A DNA stretch of 64,000 nucleotides. Source: Photorhabdus laumondii subsp. laumondii (GTDB lineage: Bacteria > Pseudomonadota > Gammaproteobacteria > Enterobacterales > Enterobacteriaceae). The DNA is taken from NCBI RefSeq assembly GCF_003343245.1, contig NZ_CP024901.1:930001-994000 (forward strand), read 5' to 3'. Below the pieces are notes generated by a model. That model saw only the letters and a program-made list of their open reading frames with translations. It searched no databases and was not told the origin of the DNA. Made by a program: the position numbers and the translations under genes. This document shows, in pieces, positions 27,940 through 36,525 of this stretch; position 1 is the stretch's first letter, and every line of letters begins with the position of its first letter.

Positions 27940-30081
27940 TTATTTCTCCGTAAATTCCATCACATACTCTATCTGCGTGTTACCGCTGACTCGGTATAAG
28001 GTTTGCTTAGGTTTCGGTGAGGCTTCCGGTGAACTCAGTTGCAGATTTTCTTCCGCCTCACTCTGCACCGTCACCGTTCTGCCCAGCGCGTCAGTTTTAC
28101 CCGGGATAACCTGACCCTCGCCGGTGGTGATGGTGTAGGGGACATTCACCAGCGGCTTATCGCTGTGCTCACTCAGCAGGGTATAGCGGGCGGAGTAGTC
28201 AAACAGCGCACCGGCGGATTTCTTGCCGATGATATGGTCGGTCATGGTGATGCTGACCCCTTCGATGCGGATATTGCCCATCGGGTCAATAACTATCTGT
28301 CCGCCTGCATTCCCAATGGTGATTTGCCCGCTTTCAGAGTGCACCGTGATATGTTTACCCACAGTAATTTGCTGGTTATCGGCGACGTTTAATTGATGGC
28401 TTTTACCCACGGAAAGGGCTTGCTGACCTTTAATAGTCACCGTTTGATTCTGACCAACTTCAAGCGTCTGGCCGCCCTGCACGGCTTCATCATCATCGTT
28501 TTTAATTATCGCGGTACGGTTATGCGCCACTTCTGTTTGCTGGTCATGGCCTATCTGCGTGGTTTTATCCCGGAGAATCTGGGTATTCATATCCCGCTGA
28601 GCATGAATAAACACTTCCTCGCTTCCTCTGGCATCCTCAAAGCGCAGTTCATTAAATCCCTGCCCTCCGAGAGTCCGGGTTTTAAAGGTGGTACGGGTTT
28701 TCTCCAGCGGTAAATTAAGAGGCGGGCGGTTGAGGCCGTTATAGGTACACCCCGTTACAATCGGACGGTCGATATCGCCGTTGAGATAGCTGACGATCAC
28801 CTCCTGCCCGACGCGCGGTATCGCCATAAAACCGAAACCGTTACCGTTCCAGCCCTGTGCCACCCGCACCCAACAAGACGCGTGGTCGTCCGCCTTATCG
28901 TAACGGTTCCAGTGGAAATGGATCCGTATCGCGCCGTGTTCGTTCACATAAATCTCTTCGCTTCCCACCCCGACCACCGTGGCGACTTCATCACCGTCCG
29001 CCAGGGGTTTGTAGCGGTAAGGGGGCCGCCAGTCCTGGTTTCCGGGAATAAAGGCGACCTCGTTGGTCAGTGTTGTGCCTTCGCCCCCGCCGTTTGACGC
29101 GACAGGTTGCCACCCATGATGCGTGACAGAGATCACCTGCCAGCGGTCGTTCATGGCCTCTATGGGATGGGATTGCAGGGTAAAAATTTTGCCCGGCCGC
29201 AGCCGGATACAGTTGGTTTTGGCGGTACCGACTTTACTGTAGTTTCGTAACTGTTCCAGCCGCAATTGGGTAAAAGGTTTTCCTTCCTCGTCCCACTGGA
29301 AACGCCCGTAACTTTCAAACACCGAATGGTGCCCGCTATCGTCGGATTGCTTCTGATGCTCAAGCGAATATTTGGGGTTAAGAAAGTTATGATCTTTCTG
29401 GACCGTGCCATTCGAACACAGGTATTCGCCATAACTCCACTGGTACGCCGTGGTATCGGTCTCGTCCGTTTCAGGATGCGTATTGTAAGTCAGAGCGATA
29501 TCCGCCTGCATGCCCAGGTGGCAATCACAGAACAACGTCTGTTCTTCCTCAAACCAGAAGATAATGCCCTCTTCCGCCGCCAGCCGGCACCAGAAATCAT
29601 AAGCGGATTCGCGTTTTTGCGTGGTGTATTCCCGTTCGGCATGGCGTTTATAGAGCGTATCGCGGGTAAATAAAATACGATGCTCTTTAAGCAAGATCGT
29701 TAAGATTTCGGGTACAGACTTCAGATGGAAAATACGGCTATCCTGATTGAGCGTCATCAGCCACATTGTGGGACGGACAGTGAAAATATAAAAAGTGCTA
29801 CGACCATCGGTATTACCCTGTTCAGCGCCGGTTATCATGCCATTAATGGTCCGTTCGGTGATGCCATTACGGGTAATGACCAATGATGCACTGTCCCCCA
29901 GTTGTTCATTCAGGGGAATATCATCACGTGAGCTCACCACCTTTAACGTCAGGCGATAAAGCTGTGACAGCTCTTCCTGTAAAGTAAATTGCGCGACCTG
30001 AAAGGTGGTTTGGGGCAGTGCGCCAATTCGGCAGGTGAAAACTAATCCATCCATATTTGAAACCCTACATAATTGAACCAT
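27940..30081 (-). CDS. vgrG: Type VI spike protein VgrG (TssI)
   Basis: This 713-residue protein has a phage gpD-like N-terminal part (residues about 10-330, FTCRIGALPQTTFQVAQFTL), a gp5-like OB-fold (about 380-460, HWNRYDKADDHASCWVRVAQGW), then a long array of short beta repeats (IGHDQQTEVAHNRT, VGQNQTVTIKG, VGKSHQLNVADNQQ) forming the needle. The C-terminal end has a beta-sheet extension (YTLLSEHSDKPLVNVPYTI) that probably recruits the effector. It is an orphan spike gene: no sheath, baseplate or membrane-complex genes are nearby. The start at 30081 could also be the ATG at 30054, which gives MDGLVF. Confidence 0.93.
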   Translation of the reverse strand: MVQLCRVSNMDGLVFTCRIGALPQTTFQVAQFTLQEELSQLYRLTLKVVSSRDDIPLNEQLGDSASLVITRNGITERTINGMITGAEQGNTDGRSTFYIFTVRPTMWLMTLNQDSRIFHLKSVPEILTILLKEHRILFTRDTLYKRHAEREYTTQKRESAYDFWCRLAAEEGIIFWFEEEQTLFCDCHLGMQADIALTYNTHPETDETDTTAYQWSYGEYLCSNGTVQKDHNFLNPKYSLEHQKQSDDSGHHSVFESYGRFQWDEEGKPFTQLRLEQLRNYSKVGTAKTNCIRLRPGKIFTLQSHPIEAMNDRWQVISVTHHGWQPVASNGGGEGTTLTNEVAFIPGNQDWRPPYRYKPLADGDEVATVVGVGSEEIYVNEHGAIRIHFHWNRYDKADDHASCWVRVAQGWNGNGFGFMAIPRVGQEVIVSYLNGDIDRPIVTGCTYNGLNRPPLNLPLEKTRTTFKTRTLGGQGFNELRFEDARGSEEVFIHAQRDMNTQILRDKTTQIGHDQQTEVAHNRTAIIKNDDDEAVQGGQTLEVGQNQTVTIKGQQALSVGKSHQLNVADNQQITVGKHITVHSESGQITIGNAGGQIVIDPMGNIRIEGVSITMTDHIIGKKSAGALFDYSARYTLLSEHSDKPLVNVPYTITTGEGQVIPGKTDALGRTVTVQSEAEENLQLSSPEASPKPKQTLYRVSGNTQIEYVMEFTEK

Positions 30082-30452
30082 TATCCTGAGACGGGGATAA
30101 CGTAAGAAGCCATTAAACGAGCCATTACAAGCGGCTCTTTTAAATAGCGCCGGTCTGTTCCGCGGTAAAAAAATGACAGCGTAAAATAGCCATCATTTAA
30201 TACGTGGCGTTAGAGAGAACAATAGACCGCGTCCAACTGAGTAGGATGGAGTGGAGACAAATAACAGAGAATTTCACTCTCTAAATATTATGACCACAAG
30301 ATCACGATATTTATCATATGGACATGAAAAAATGTGATAAATATCACGCAAAATGGCTAATTAATCGTTCTCAATTCCGATTTTTCATATTGAATTCTTT
30401 AATTAATAAGAGGCAACTTGAAAGATAACGGGTATATACGGTTGAACAGAGC
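30082..30452. other. Region upstream of vgrG
   Basis: 30082-30407 is duplicated at 23231-23559 and probably carries the vgrG promoter. It includes TATCATATGGACATGAAAA and nearby GTGATAAATATCAC. The rest is an ERIC fragment. No gene is seen. Confidence 0.6.
30408..30436 (+). repeat. ERIC fragment (terminal about 29 bp)
   Basis: AGAGGCAACTTGAAAGATAA through GGTATA is the end of a forward ERIC. It abuts exactly the point where homology between the two type VI blocks stops. Confidence 0.75.
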
Positions 30453-30749
30453 ATGGAGCATTATTGGGAACTCATCTTGTTCTTGCGGTTACAAAAGGAG
30501 GTATTGATTACCGCATCTCCTGAGGTTCGTGATTACATTAATGGATTGACTGCCTATTACAGCGGTAGTTTGATTTGGGTGCGTGATAATAAGCGTTATT
30601 GTTCCGTCAGTGGTCTTTCCTGCGACAATCTATTTGAAGGGGGATTGTTCACCGATATCCTGCTGCTGGAAAGTTTTGAGTCGTCACGGCTTCCCTCTTT
30701 TGAGTGGTGGTGGGAATACGATCCAGCCCGTACAACTCATATGAATTAA
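30453..30749 (+). CDS. Small hypothetical protein
   Basis: This is a 98-residue, Trp/Tyr-rich, acidic protein with no family I recognise. Composition is protein-like (ITASPEVRDYINGL, then WVRDNKRYCSVSGL), but the ribosome binding site is weak. It could be a fragment of a larger gene, since the 225 bp that follow up to the chaperone gene hold no clear ORF. Confidence 0.4.
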   Translation: MEHYWELILFLRLQKEVLITASPEVRDYINGLTAYYSGSLIWVRDNKRYCSVSGLSCDNLFEGGLFTDILLLESFESSRLPSFEWWWEYDPARTTHMN

Positions 30750-30974
30750 CCTACACTACTGGGACAACACCTGTCAGCCAAGTTGGGTACGGTGGATTCG
30801 AACCGCATTTGCATGGTGCAACCCAACTGCCGATAAGGCGCTATTTCGACGTCGATATAAAAAACTTCGCCCTAGGGATAAATCACGGCTTGCCAGTGAT
30901 TGTTAACATGATCACACTTTCTATTGCGTGCGAAGCCCTTGGTCTGTAAGGGATAACGAGCGGAGAACATCATA

Positions 30975-31451
30975 GTGAAAGCATATCAACAGACAGTATC
31001 GGAATGGTTGCACCTTGTGGGTGAGCGCCAAGGCGTGGCTTTGAGCATTGGCGGCGATGATCACTGTACAGTGCCTTTCGGCCAAGGTGGAGAGTGCATC
31101 GTTGAAGTACCGGATAACGACGACGTTCAGGCATTTTATCTCTATATTCCTTTGTTGCGATTACCTGTAGATGAACCGGGCCAGTTGATGCTGACTCGGG
31201 CTGCCCTTGAGCTGAATATGTTCGGTCTCACCACCGGCGGCAGTCAGATCAGTCTGGACAGTCGTACCAATTATCTGGTGTTGAGCTTCTCTGCGTTGAT
31301 CGAGATGTTCGACGAAACTGCATTTATGCAAACTCTGGGTGAGTTTCTCGATCTTGGTGTCAGCTTGCAGGCCCAGTTTCAGGCGATCAACACCCAGCAG
31401 AACGGAGCGTCTGCGCCGCATCCATTACTTGGCTCAGCCATCGCATGCTGA
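30975..31451 (+). CDS. CesT-family type III secretion chaperone
   Basis: This 158-residue acidic protein starts with GTG at 30975, with GGAG upstream. It shows the Tir-chaperone fold pattern: a first amphipathic helix (TVSEWLHLVGERQGVAL), a strand rich in acidic residues (VEVPDNDDVQAFYLYIPLLRLP), the typical ALELNMFGLTTGGSQISLD segment, and a C-terminal dimer helix. Such chaperones bind the N-terminus of a neighbouring effector before secretion. The effector gene follows 33 nt downstream. No type III apparatus genes are in the window, so the pair is an orphan cargo module. Confidence 0.88.
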   Translation: MKAYQQTVSEWLHLVGERQGVALSIGGDDHCTVPFGQGGECIVEVPDNDDVQAFYLYIPLLRLPVDEPGQLMLTRAALELNMFGLTTGGSQISLDSRTNYLVLSFSALIEMFDETAFMQTLGEFLDLGVSLQAQFQAINTQQNGASAPHPLLGSAIAC

Positions 31452-31484
31452 GTAGCGGTTATCTGAATAGCAAAGGAGAATAAG

Positions 31485-32783
31485 ATGTCTATTCAAAGTC
31501 TTGGGCAAACTTTCAAAACGACGGCATTGTCGCCCCTTTCGAACGGAGAGGTACAGACACCATCTCGCAATAATAATGTTCATCATCATCTTGCTTCCCA
31601 TTACACCAGTACGGGTCTTGGTACTCAGGTGTCGCCGGGCAAGGTGCTGACCACTACACTGAAATATCTGACATTGAGTGCTCCGGCTCGCAAGATTGGC
31701 ACTGCCATACAGGGAGGACATGATTCCCACGCACAGAGTGCCAAAGGTAAGGCGCGCTACTGGACTGGGGCCATTATCAAGGGATTGGCTAATATCACGG
31801 GCGGCACCAGTAGTGTAACGAGCGGTGCAATTTCGGTCGGTGTTGTAGGCGTTAAAAACCTGGCGGAATCCACAGGGCGTTTGCTGGCATCTTCTGCCTT
31901 GGGGCTGGCTGGAGCGGGCGCGAAGGGAGTCTCGCACTTACCTCTTGGCGCGTCCGATCGTTTGCAGGCTGGAACGCGTGCCGAGCAATTGCTGAATTCT
32001 GCCAAGGTGATCGCCAAACCCGCGTTTGTGGCTAAAGCAGAACAAGAGCCGTTGAATGCTGTGGGAGCTAAAGCAGTAATGGATGCGGCCCAATTGGCGA
32101 GAATCAGTTGCTCCAGTAGCTATCGGGATATGCCAGCAGGTTACAGTCATGCCACTTTAGCTGATATCCCGTCCTCGATATTGGCTCGCCGGGAGGATGG
32201 CACTGGCGGAACCGGCAGTGAGTTAACCCTGCATGTTCGCCCCAGCAAAGGGGAGAATGATCCTTTAATCCTTGAGGGAGATAGCTGGTCTGCGCTCAAG
32301 GTTGCTGTCTATAAGAGTGACGACACTATGGTGCTCTCCTTTGTGGGCACTCAGCCGACCAAGCGCCCTGGCACGGTGAAGAGTGATGTCGGCGCTGCTT
32401 TGGGGATCAAGGACAGCGCGTTTCAGGATGCTGACCGCTTGGTCAAAGCCTTTACTAAACAATATGGCGGTAAGGTTGAGGTTCTGGGTCACTCCTTGGG
32501 CGGCGGGCTAGCACAATATGCGGGCATCAAGCATGGGATCAAGGTCACTGCATTTAACAGCATGGGATTGCATGTAGGGTTGCGAGATCGGTTGGCCGAC
32601 AAGTTGGATAGTGCCAATGTCACCCACATCAATACCAGTAGCGATCCGCTGAGTCAGAAGGCCGAACATGGTATTTGGGGCTTGGATGCCTCTTCTCAGG
32701 TAGGCAAGCGTTATGTGATTGAGCATTCAGGCGGTCACCGTATGGAGTCAGTGACCGCAGGTTTGGAAGCTTTACTGGCTTAA
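31485..32783 (+). CDS. Lipase-fold type III effector
   Basis: The protein has 432 residues from an ATG with AAAGGAGA upstream. The N-terminal 90 residues are Ser/Thr/Gln-rich and unstructured, fitting a type III signal and chaperone-binding region. Then comes a Gly/Ala/Val-rich hydrophobic segment (about 95-150) that may enter membranes. The C-terminal part is an alpha/beta hydrolase of the class 3 lipase type: the nucleophile elbow GHSLGGG puts Ser at 337, strand TMVLSFVGTQ precedes it, and a likely catalytic His lies in IEHSGGHRMES near the end. A membrane phospholipid of the host is the likely substrate. That is inferred from fold and context. Confidence 0.82.
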   Translation: MSIQSLGQTFKTTALSPLSNGEVQTPSRNNNVHHHLASHYTSTGLGTQVSPGKVLTTTLKYLTLSAPARKIGTAIQGGHDSHAQSAKGKARYWTGAIIKGLANITGGTSSVTSGAISVGVVGVKNLAESTGRLLASSALGLAGAGAKGVSHLPLGASDRLQAGTRAEQLLNSAKVIAKPAFVAKAEQEPLNAVGAKAVMDAAQLARISCSSSYRDMPAGYSHATLADIPSSILARREDGTGGTGSELTLHVRPSKGENDPLILEGDSWSALKVAVYKSDDTMVLSFVGTQPTKRPGTVKSDVGAALGIKDSAFQDADRLVKAFTKQYGGKVEVLGHSLGGGLAQYAGIKHGIKVTAFNSMGLHVGLRDRLADKLDSANVTHINTSSDPLSQKAEHGIWGLDASSQVGKRYVIEHSGGHRMESVTAGLEALLA

Positions 32784-32800
32784 TGACTTGATATGTTAGG

Positions 32801-32826
32801 ACAGCGCCTCCTGCGGGAGGCGCTGT
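32801..32826. terminator. Hairpin between convergent effector and ampC genes
   Basis: ACAGCGCCTCC pairs perfectly with GGAGGCGCTGT around TGCG (11-bp stem). It lies between convergent genes. There is no long U-run on either side. Confidence 0.7.
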
Positions 32827-32863
32827 TACTGCTAATAGACACAGTATTTAACGCAATTGCACC

Positions 32864-34021
32864 TTATTTCAGCGCGTTGAGGATTTGCCAGGCCGCTTTA
32901 ATACGCGCCTCGTTGGGGTAATTTTTGTTGGCCAGCAGCACAATGCCCATTTGCTCTTGCGGCACAAACGCAACATACGTGCCGAAGCCATTGGTGGAAC
33001 CGGTTTTATTGATAAAAAGCGCATCCGTTGGCGGCTCTGGTAGCGCTAGTTCCGTGGTTTTGTTGGCCTGATAAGCGATCTGCGCCGAGTTGCCGCTCAG
33101 TACCTGCTCAAGGGTAACAGGCCAGTGATAAAGTTCCCAGCCCAGCCCTTGCGTCATTTCCCCCACCCGGTAATAACCGGTATGAGTTGCCCGAATGGCC
33201 TGTGCCAGCTTGCTGTCACCTACGCGGGAAGGATCGATATTTGCATCTACGAAGCTAATTAGCTCCTGTGCACTGGTTTTCAGACCATAGGCTTCCTCAT
33301 CCAGCACACCGGGGTTGATGCGAATCGGTTTATTCTCTTTTGAATAACCCAACGCATAATTTTTCATCTCCTGTGCGGGTACGTTAAACCAGGTATGGTG
33401 CAGACCAAGCGGTGAAAGGATCTGGTTTTCCATCAGTTTTGAGTAAGGTTTTTCAAGGCGTTGGGCAACGATATAACCCGCAAGGCCAATACTGGGATTA
33501 GAGTACTGGCGGTAGGTTCCGGGCGTGTACGTTGGCTGCCAGTGCTGGAACCAGTCCACCATTTTGTTATTGCTGTCGATCTCATCAGGGAACTGTAATG
33601 GCAGGCCACCCGCGGTATAGGTGGCAATATTCAGCAAGTTTATGTTGTCAAAGGCGCTACCTGCAAGCGGTTGAAAATGCTGACTGGCCTTATCGGAGAA
33701 GGAAATGGCTCCCGTCACCTGCGCCCAAGAAATCAGGCTGCCGGTAAAGGTTTTGCTGACCGAGCCTAATTCAAAGATTGTCTCTTTGGTGACCGGCGTG
33801 TTGCTCTCTTTTGATGCGTCACCGTATTGATAGAAAAAATGTTGACCGTGGAAAGTCACTGCAATCGCCATTCCTGGAATGTCATATTCCTGCATCAGGG
33901 AGTGTATGGTCTTATCAACAGTATTTGTCAGACGGGTCTGATCGGCGGTATTCGAGGCTTGAGCGCCGAGAGAAGCGGTAAGCAGCAATCCGCCAGTCAG
34001 CACCGAAAATCGTTTTGTCAT
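32864..34021 (-). CDS. ampC: Class C beta-lactamase AmpC
   Basis: This 385-residue exported serine beta-lactamase hydrolyses penicillins and cephalosporins in the periplasm. The signal peptide MTKRFSVLTGGLLLTASLGAQA is cleaved near residue 22. Active-site motifs are S87-V-S-K90, Y173-S-N175, and K-T-G in INKTGSTNGFG near residue 340. The ribosome binding site is AAGGACACACC. No ampR gene is adjacent; the divergent neighbour is agaR, so induction by the usual AmpR route is not evident here. Confidence 0.95.
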   Translation of the reverse strand: MTKRFSVLTGGLLLTASLGAQASNTADQTRLTNTVDKTIHSLMQEYDIPGMAIAVTFHGQHFFYQYGDASKESNTPVTKETIFELGSVSKTFTGSLISWAQVTGAISFSDKASQHFQPLAGSAFDNINLLNIATYTAGGLPLQFPDEIDSNNKMVDWFQHWQPTYTPGTYRQYSNPSIGLAGYIVAQRLEKPYSKLMENQILSPLGLHHTWFNVPAQEMKNYALGYSKENKPIRINPGVLDEEAYGLKTSAQELISFVDANIDPSRVGDSKLAQAIRATHTGYYRVGEMTQGLGWELYHWPVTLEQVLSGNSAQIAYQANKTTELALPEPPTDALFINKTGSTNGFGTYVAFVPQEQMGIVLLANKNYPNEARIKAAWQILNALK

Positions 34022-34096
34022 GTGGTGTGTCCTTAATTACAGTGAGAGCTTTCAGGCTTGGATTTTATCAGGATTTGTACACCCAATCACAAAATT

Positions 34097-34112
34097 TGTG
34101 ATCTCTATCACC
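34097..34112. promoter_or_regulatory. CRP-like binding site
   Basis: TGTGA at 34097-34101 and TCACC at 34108-34112 are separated by six bases, matching the CRP consensus TGTGA-N6-TCACA at nine of ten positions. Catabolite control of an amino-sugar operon would be expected. Confidence 0.5.
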
Positions 34113-34154
34113 TGACAAAATAAAACTTTGCGGTTGCGGATTGAAAACCAAGCG

Positions 34155-34366
34155 CTTTCGTTTCTTGATATCAATTGTTACCCAAAAGGTGGATGAAAAC
34201 TGATTTTTGGGTAAATAGCCAGAAATCAGAAAATTTAATATTTTCTTTCGCTTTGTTTCTAATCGAAACCTTTTATGCCGATTTTTGTCTATATAATAGA
34301 CTGTAATAGCGATCACAATTTCGTTTGGTTGCTTTTGCTGTAATTAAATCGAAAGAGAGGGAAAGC
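34155..34366. promoter_or_regulatory. Candidate AgaR operators
   Basis: Motifs resembling the enterobacterial AgaR consensus (TTTCRTTT followed by a second TTT-rich half) occur at 34155-34167 (CTTTCGTTTCTTG), 34244-34260 (TCTTTCGCTTTGTTTCT), 34317-34338 (AATTTCGTTTGGTTGC) and, on the minus strand, 34348-34366. All lie upstream of agaR. Binding is inferred from the motif only. Confidence 0.45.
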
Positions 34367-34420
34367 AATTCATCACAGGCGACATAAATTTGTTGCTGAA
34401 AATCTGAGGAGTATAACGGA

Positions 34421-35194
34421 ATGGCTGTGGATACCGTAAAAAGACGTGAACAGATTATCGACTTGCTGTGCCATGAGGGCAGCGTGCGTGTTGAACATTT
34501 GAGCACCCGTTTTGGGGTTTCCAGCGTCACTATCCGTAATGACCTGCGTTATCTGGAACAAAAAGGTTGTGCATTGCGTTCCTATGGCGGTGCCATGTTG
34601 AATCAGCAATTCGCCTTTGATCGTCCCTTGCAAGATAAAGGCCGGATCAATCGTGATGTGAAATCGCGCATTGCGGCTAGGGCGGCACAGTTTGTTCAGG
34701 ATGGTGATGCTCTGATCCTTGATTCCGGCTCGACGACTACGCAAATCGCGCCATTTCTTAAAGAGCGGCGTGATCTGGTCGTCATGACTAACGCGTTGAA
34801 TATCGCCTATGAACTGGCGGGGTTTGACCGGATGGAGGTGATGGTGCTTGGCGGGAGTGTACGCCAGAACTCCTACTCGCTTTATGGTCCGGCGGCGGAA
34901 CAGCAATTGCGTCAATATCGCTTTGACACCCTATTTCTTGGCGTCGATGGTTTTGATCTGGAAGCAGGGATAACCACGCCACATCCCGGTGAAGCCCACC
35001 TTAATCGCGTAATGTGTGAGGTGGCGCATGAAATTATCGCGGTGGCGGATGCCAGTAAATTTGGGCGCAGAAGCTTTTGCCTGATCCGTCAGGCCGGACA
35101 GATTCATCGGCTGATTACTGACAGTCGGATCCCTGATAACTACAGGCGGGCATTAATTGAACTCGGCGTGGATGTGGTTATTGCCGACGAATAG
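34421..35194 (+). CDS. agaR: Transcriptional repressor AgaR (DeoR family)
   Basis: This 257-residue DeoR-type regulator has an N-terminal winged helix (RREQIIDLLCHEGSVRVEHL, then FGVSSVTIRNDLRYLEQKG), followed by the sugar-phosphate-binding domain with ILDSGSTTTQIA and LFLGVDGFDLEAGITT. Its length and sequence match AgaR, the repressor of N-acetylgalactosamine and galactosamine use, released by a sugar-phosphate intermediate. The start lies after GAGGAGTATAACGG. It is first in the operon and probably binds the upstream motifs. Confidence 0.9.
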   Translation: MAVDTVKRREQIIDLLCHEGSVRVEHLSTRFGVSSVTIRNDLRYLEQKGCALRSYGGAMLNQQFAFDRPLQDKGRINRDVKSRIAARAAQFVQDGDALILDSGSTTTQIAPFLKERRDLVVMTNALNIAYELAGFDRMEVMVLGGSVRQNSYSLYGPAAEQQLRQYRFDTLFLGVDGFDLEAGITTPHPGEAHLNRVMCEVAHEIIAVADASKFGRRSFCLIRQAGQIHRLITDSRIPDNYRRALIELGVDVVIADE

Positions 35195-35229
35195 TTCTTA
35201 CCGAGATTCTTGCCCGCATGGGAGGCACC

Positions 35230-36525
35230 ATGCAGTCGCTATTACAACTTATCCGTCGTCATAAATCAGGTGAAGCCGTGGGGATCTATTCGGTCTGTTC
35301 CGCTCATCCTTGGGTATTGGAAAGTGCTTTGCGCGTCGCTAAAGAGCGTAAGACTTCGGTACTGATTGAAGCAACCTCTAATCAGGTCAATCAGTTTGGT
35401 GGTTATACCGGGATGCAACCGGCTCAATTCCGGGATGCAGTTTGGCAACAGGCCGATCGCATTGGTTTACCGCGTGATCGTGTCTGGTTAGGGGGCGATC
35501 ATCTTGGACCCAATGCTTGGCAGGATCTTCCCGCTGAACAGGCAATGAAACTGGCTGAAACGTTGATACACGATTATGTGGCGGCAGGGTTTCGTAAGAT
35601 ACATCTCGATTGTTCAATGTCCTGTTTGGATGATCCAACGCCGCTTGGCGACAAGGAGGTTGCGGTACGTGCGGCTCGTTTGTGTCAGGTAGCAGAACGT
35701 TGTTGGCAGCAGGTGGGGGGAGAACCACCGGTTTATGTGATAGGTACCGAAGTGCCGGTACCGGGTGGAGCGAAAGAAGCATTAGCAGGAATGCAAGTCA
35801 CGACGCCTCAGGCTGCGGCGACAACGTTGAGTGTACATCAACAAGCCTGGCAGTTGGCTGGATTGGAACCGGTATGGCCACGGGTGATTGCGCTGGTGGT
35901 GCAACCCGGGGTGGAGTTCGATCACCATTGTATCGAACATTATCAACCTGAACGTGCAGCGGCACTGAGTCAATATATTGAATCTCAACCCTATTTAGTC
36001 TATGAAGCCCATTCCACCGATTATCAAACGGCGCAAGCTTACCGTGAATTGGTACGTGATCACTTTGCCATTCTGAAAGTCGGTCCGGCTTTGACTTTTG
36101 CTTTACGTGAGGCGCTGTTCGCACTCGATAAAATCGATGGTGAATGGAATGGGGAACAGGGCGCGGCTCATCTGCGTGCCACGCTGGAACAGGTCATGCT
36201 TGAGCAGCCGGAGCACTGGAATCGCTATTACCACGGTACACCACATCAACAGTTTATTGATCGTCAATACAGTTTGAGTGATCGCATTCGTTACTACTGG
36301 CCGCATCCGCAGGTACAACAGGCAGTGAATACCTTGATGGATAACCTGCGTGGTCGCCCGGTTTCCCTTTCACTGCTGAGTCAGTACCTGCCGGAGCAGG
36401 CGCAGGCGGTTAATGCCGGAAGGTTGGATAATGACCCACACTCATGGGTGTTGGATAAGATTCGTTCTGTGCTCTTGAGCTATGCGCTGGCTTGTGAGCC
36501 CGAGGTACAAGGAGTTTTAGTATGA
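35230..36525 (+). CDS. kbaZ: Tagatose-bisphosphate aldolase accessory subunit KbaZ
   Basis: The protein has 431 residues from the ATG at 35230, which follows GGGAGGCACC; the frame is open from an ATG at 35218 that lacks a ribosome binding site. It is a member of the GatZ/KbaZ family, which supports the stability and activity of the aldolase KbaY. Visible family features are SVCSAHPWVLESAL, GGDHLGPNAWQ and HLDCSMSCLDDP. The stop overlaps the agaS start by 4 nt. Confidence 0.92.
   Translation: MQSLLQLIRRHKSGEAVGIYSVCSAHPWVLESALRVAKERKTSVLIEATSNQVNQFGGYTGMQPAQFRDAVWQQADRIGLPRDRVWLGGDHLGPNAWQDLPAEQAMKLAETLIHDYVAAGFRKIHLDCSMSCLDDPTPLGDKEVAVRAARLCQVAERCWQQVGGEPPVYVIGTEVPVPGGAKEALAGMQVTTPQAAATTLSVHQQAWQLAGLEPVWPRVIALVVQPGVEFDHHCIEHYQPERAAALSQYIESQPYLVYEAHSTDYQTAQAYRELVRDHFAILKVGPALTFALREALFALDKIDGEWNGEQGAAHLRATLEQVMLEQPEHWNRYYHGTPHQQFIDRQYSLSDRIRYYWPHPQVQQAVNTLMDNLRGRPVSLSLLSQYLPEQAQAVNAGRLDNDPHSWVLDKIRSVLLSYALACEPEVQGVLV

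Larger units (their letters stand above)
25183..30407 (-). repeat. Type VI cargo block, copy B of a segmental duplication
   Basis: It corresponds to copy A (19225-23559). It keeps a full vgrG, one tseV and one full tsiV, while its second tsiV is truncated. The spacer at 25383-25440 also matches 20371-20430. Confidence 0.85.
34022..34420. promoter_or_regulatory. Divergent ampC-agaR control region
   Basis: This 399-bp gap has no gene. It carries a CRP-like site and several TTTCGTTT-type motifs, listed separately, and should hold the promoters of both ampC and the aga operon. Confidence 0.65.

Noticed and set aside
30780..30815. A GGTTCGAATCC-like sequence on the minus strand suggesting a tRNA T-arm
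   Set aside because: The flanking bases do not pair as a T-stem and no acceptor or anticodon arm can be folded around it.
30704..30949. An 81-codon ORF overlapping the small hypothetical gene at 30453
   Set aside because: It starts inside another frame, has no ribosome binding site and no family features. The interval may hold debris of an older gene.
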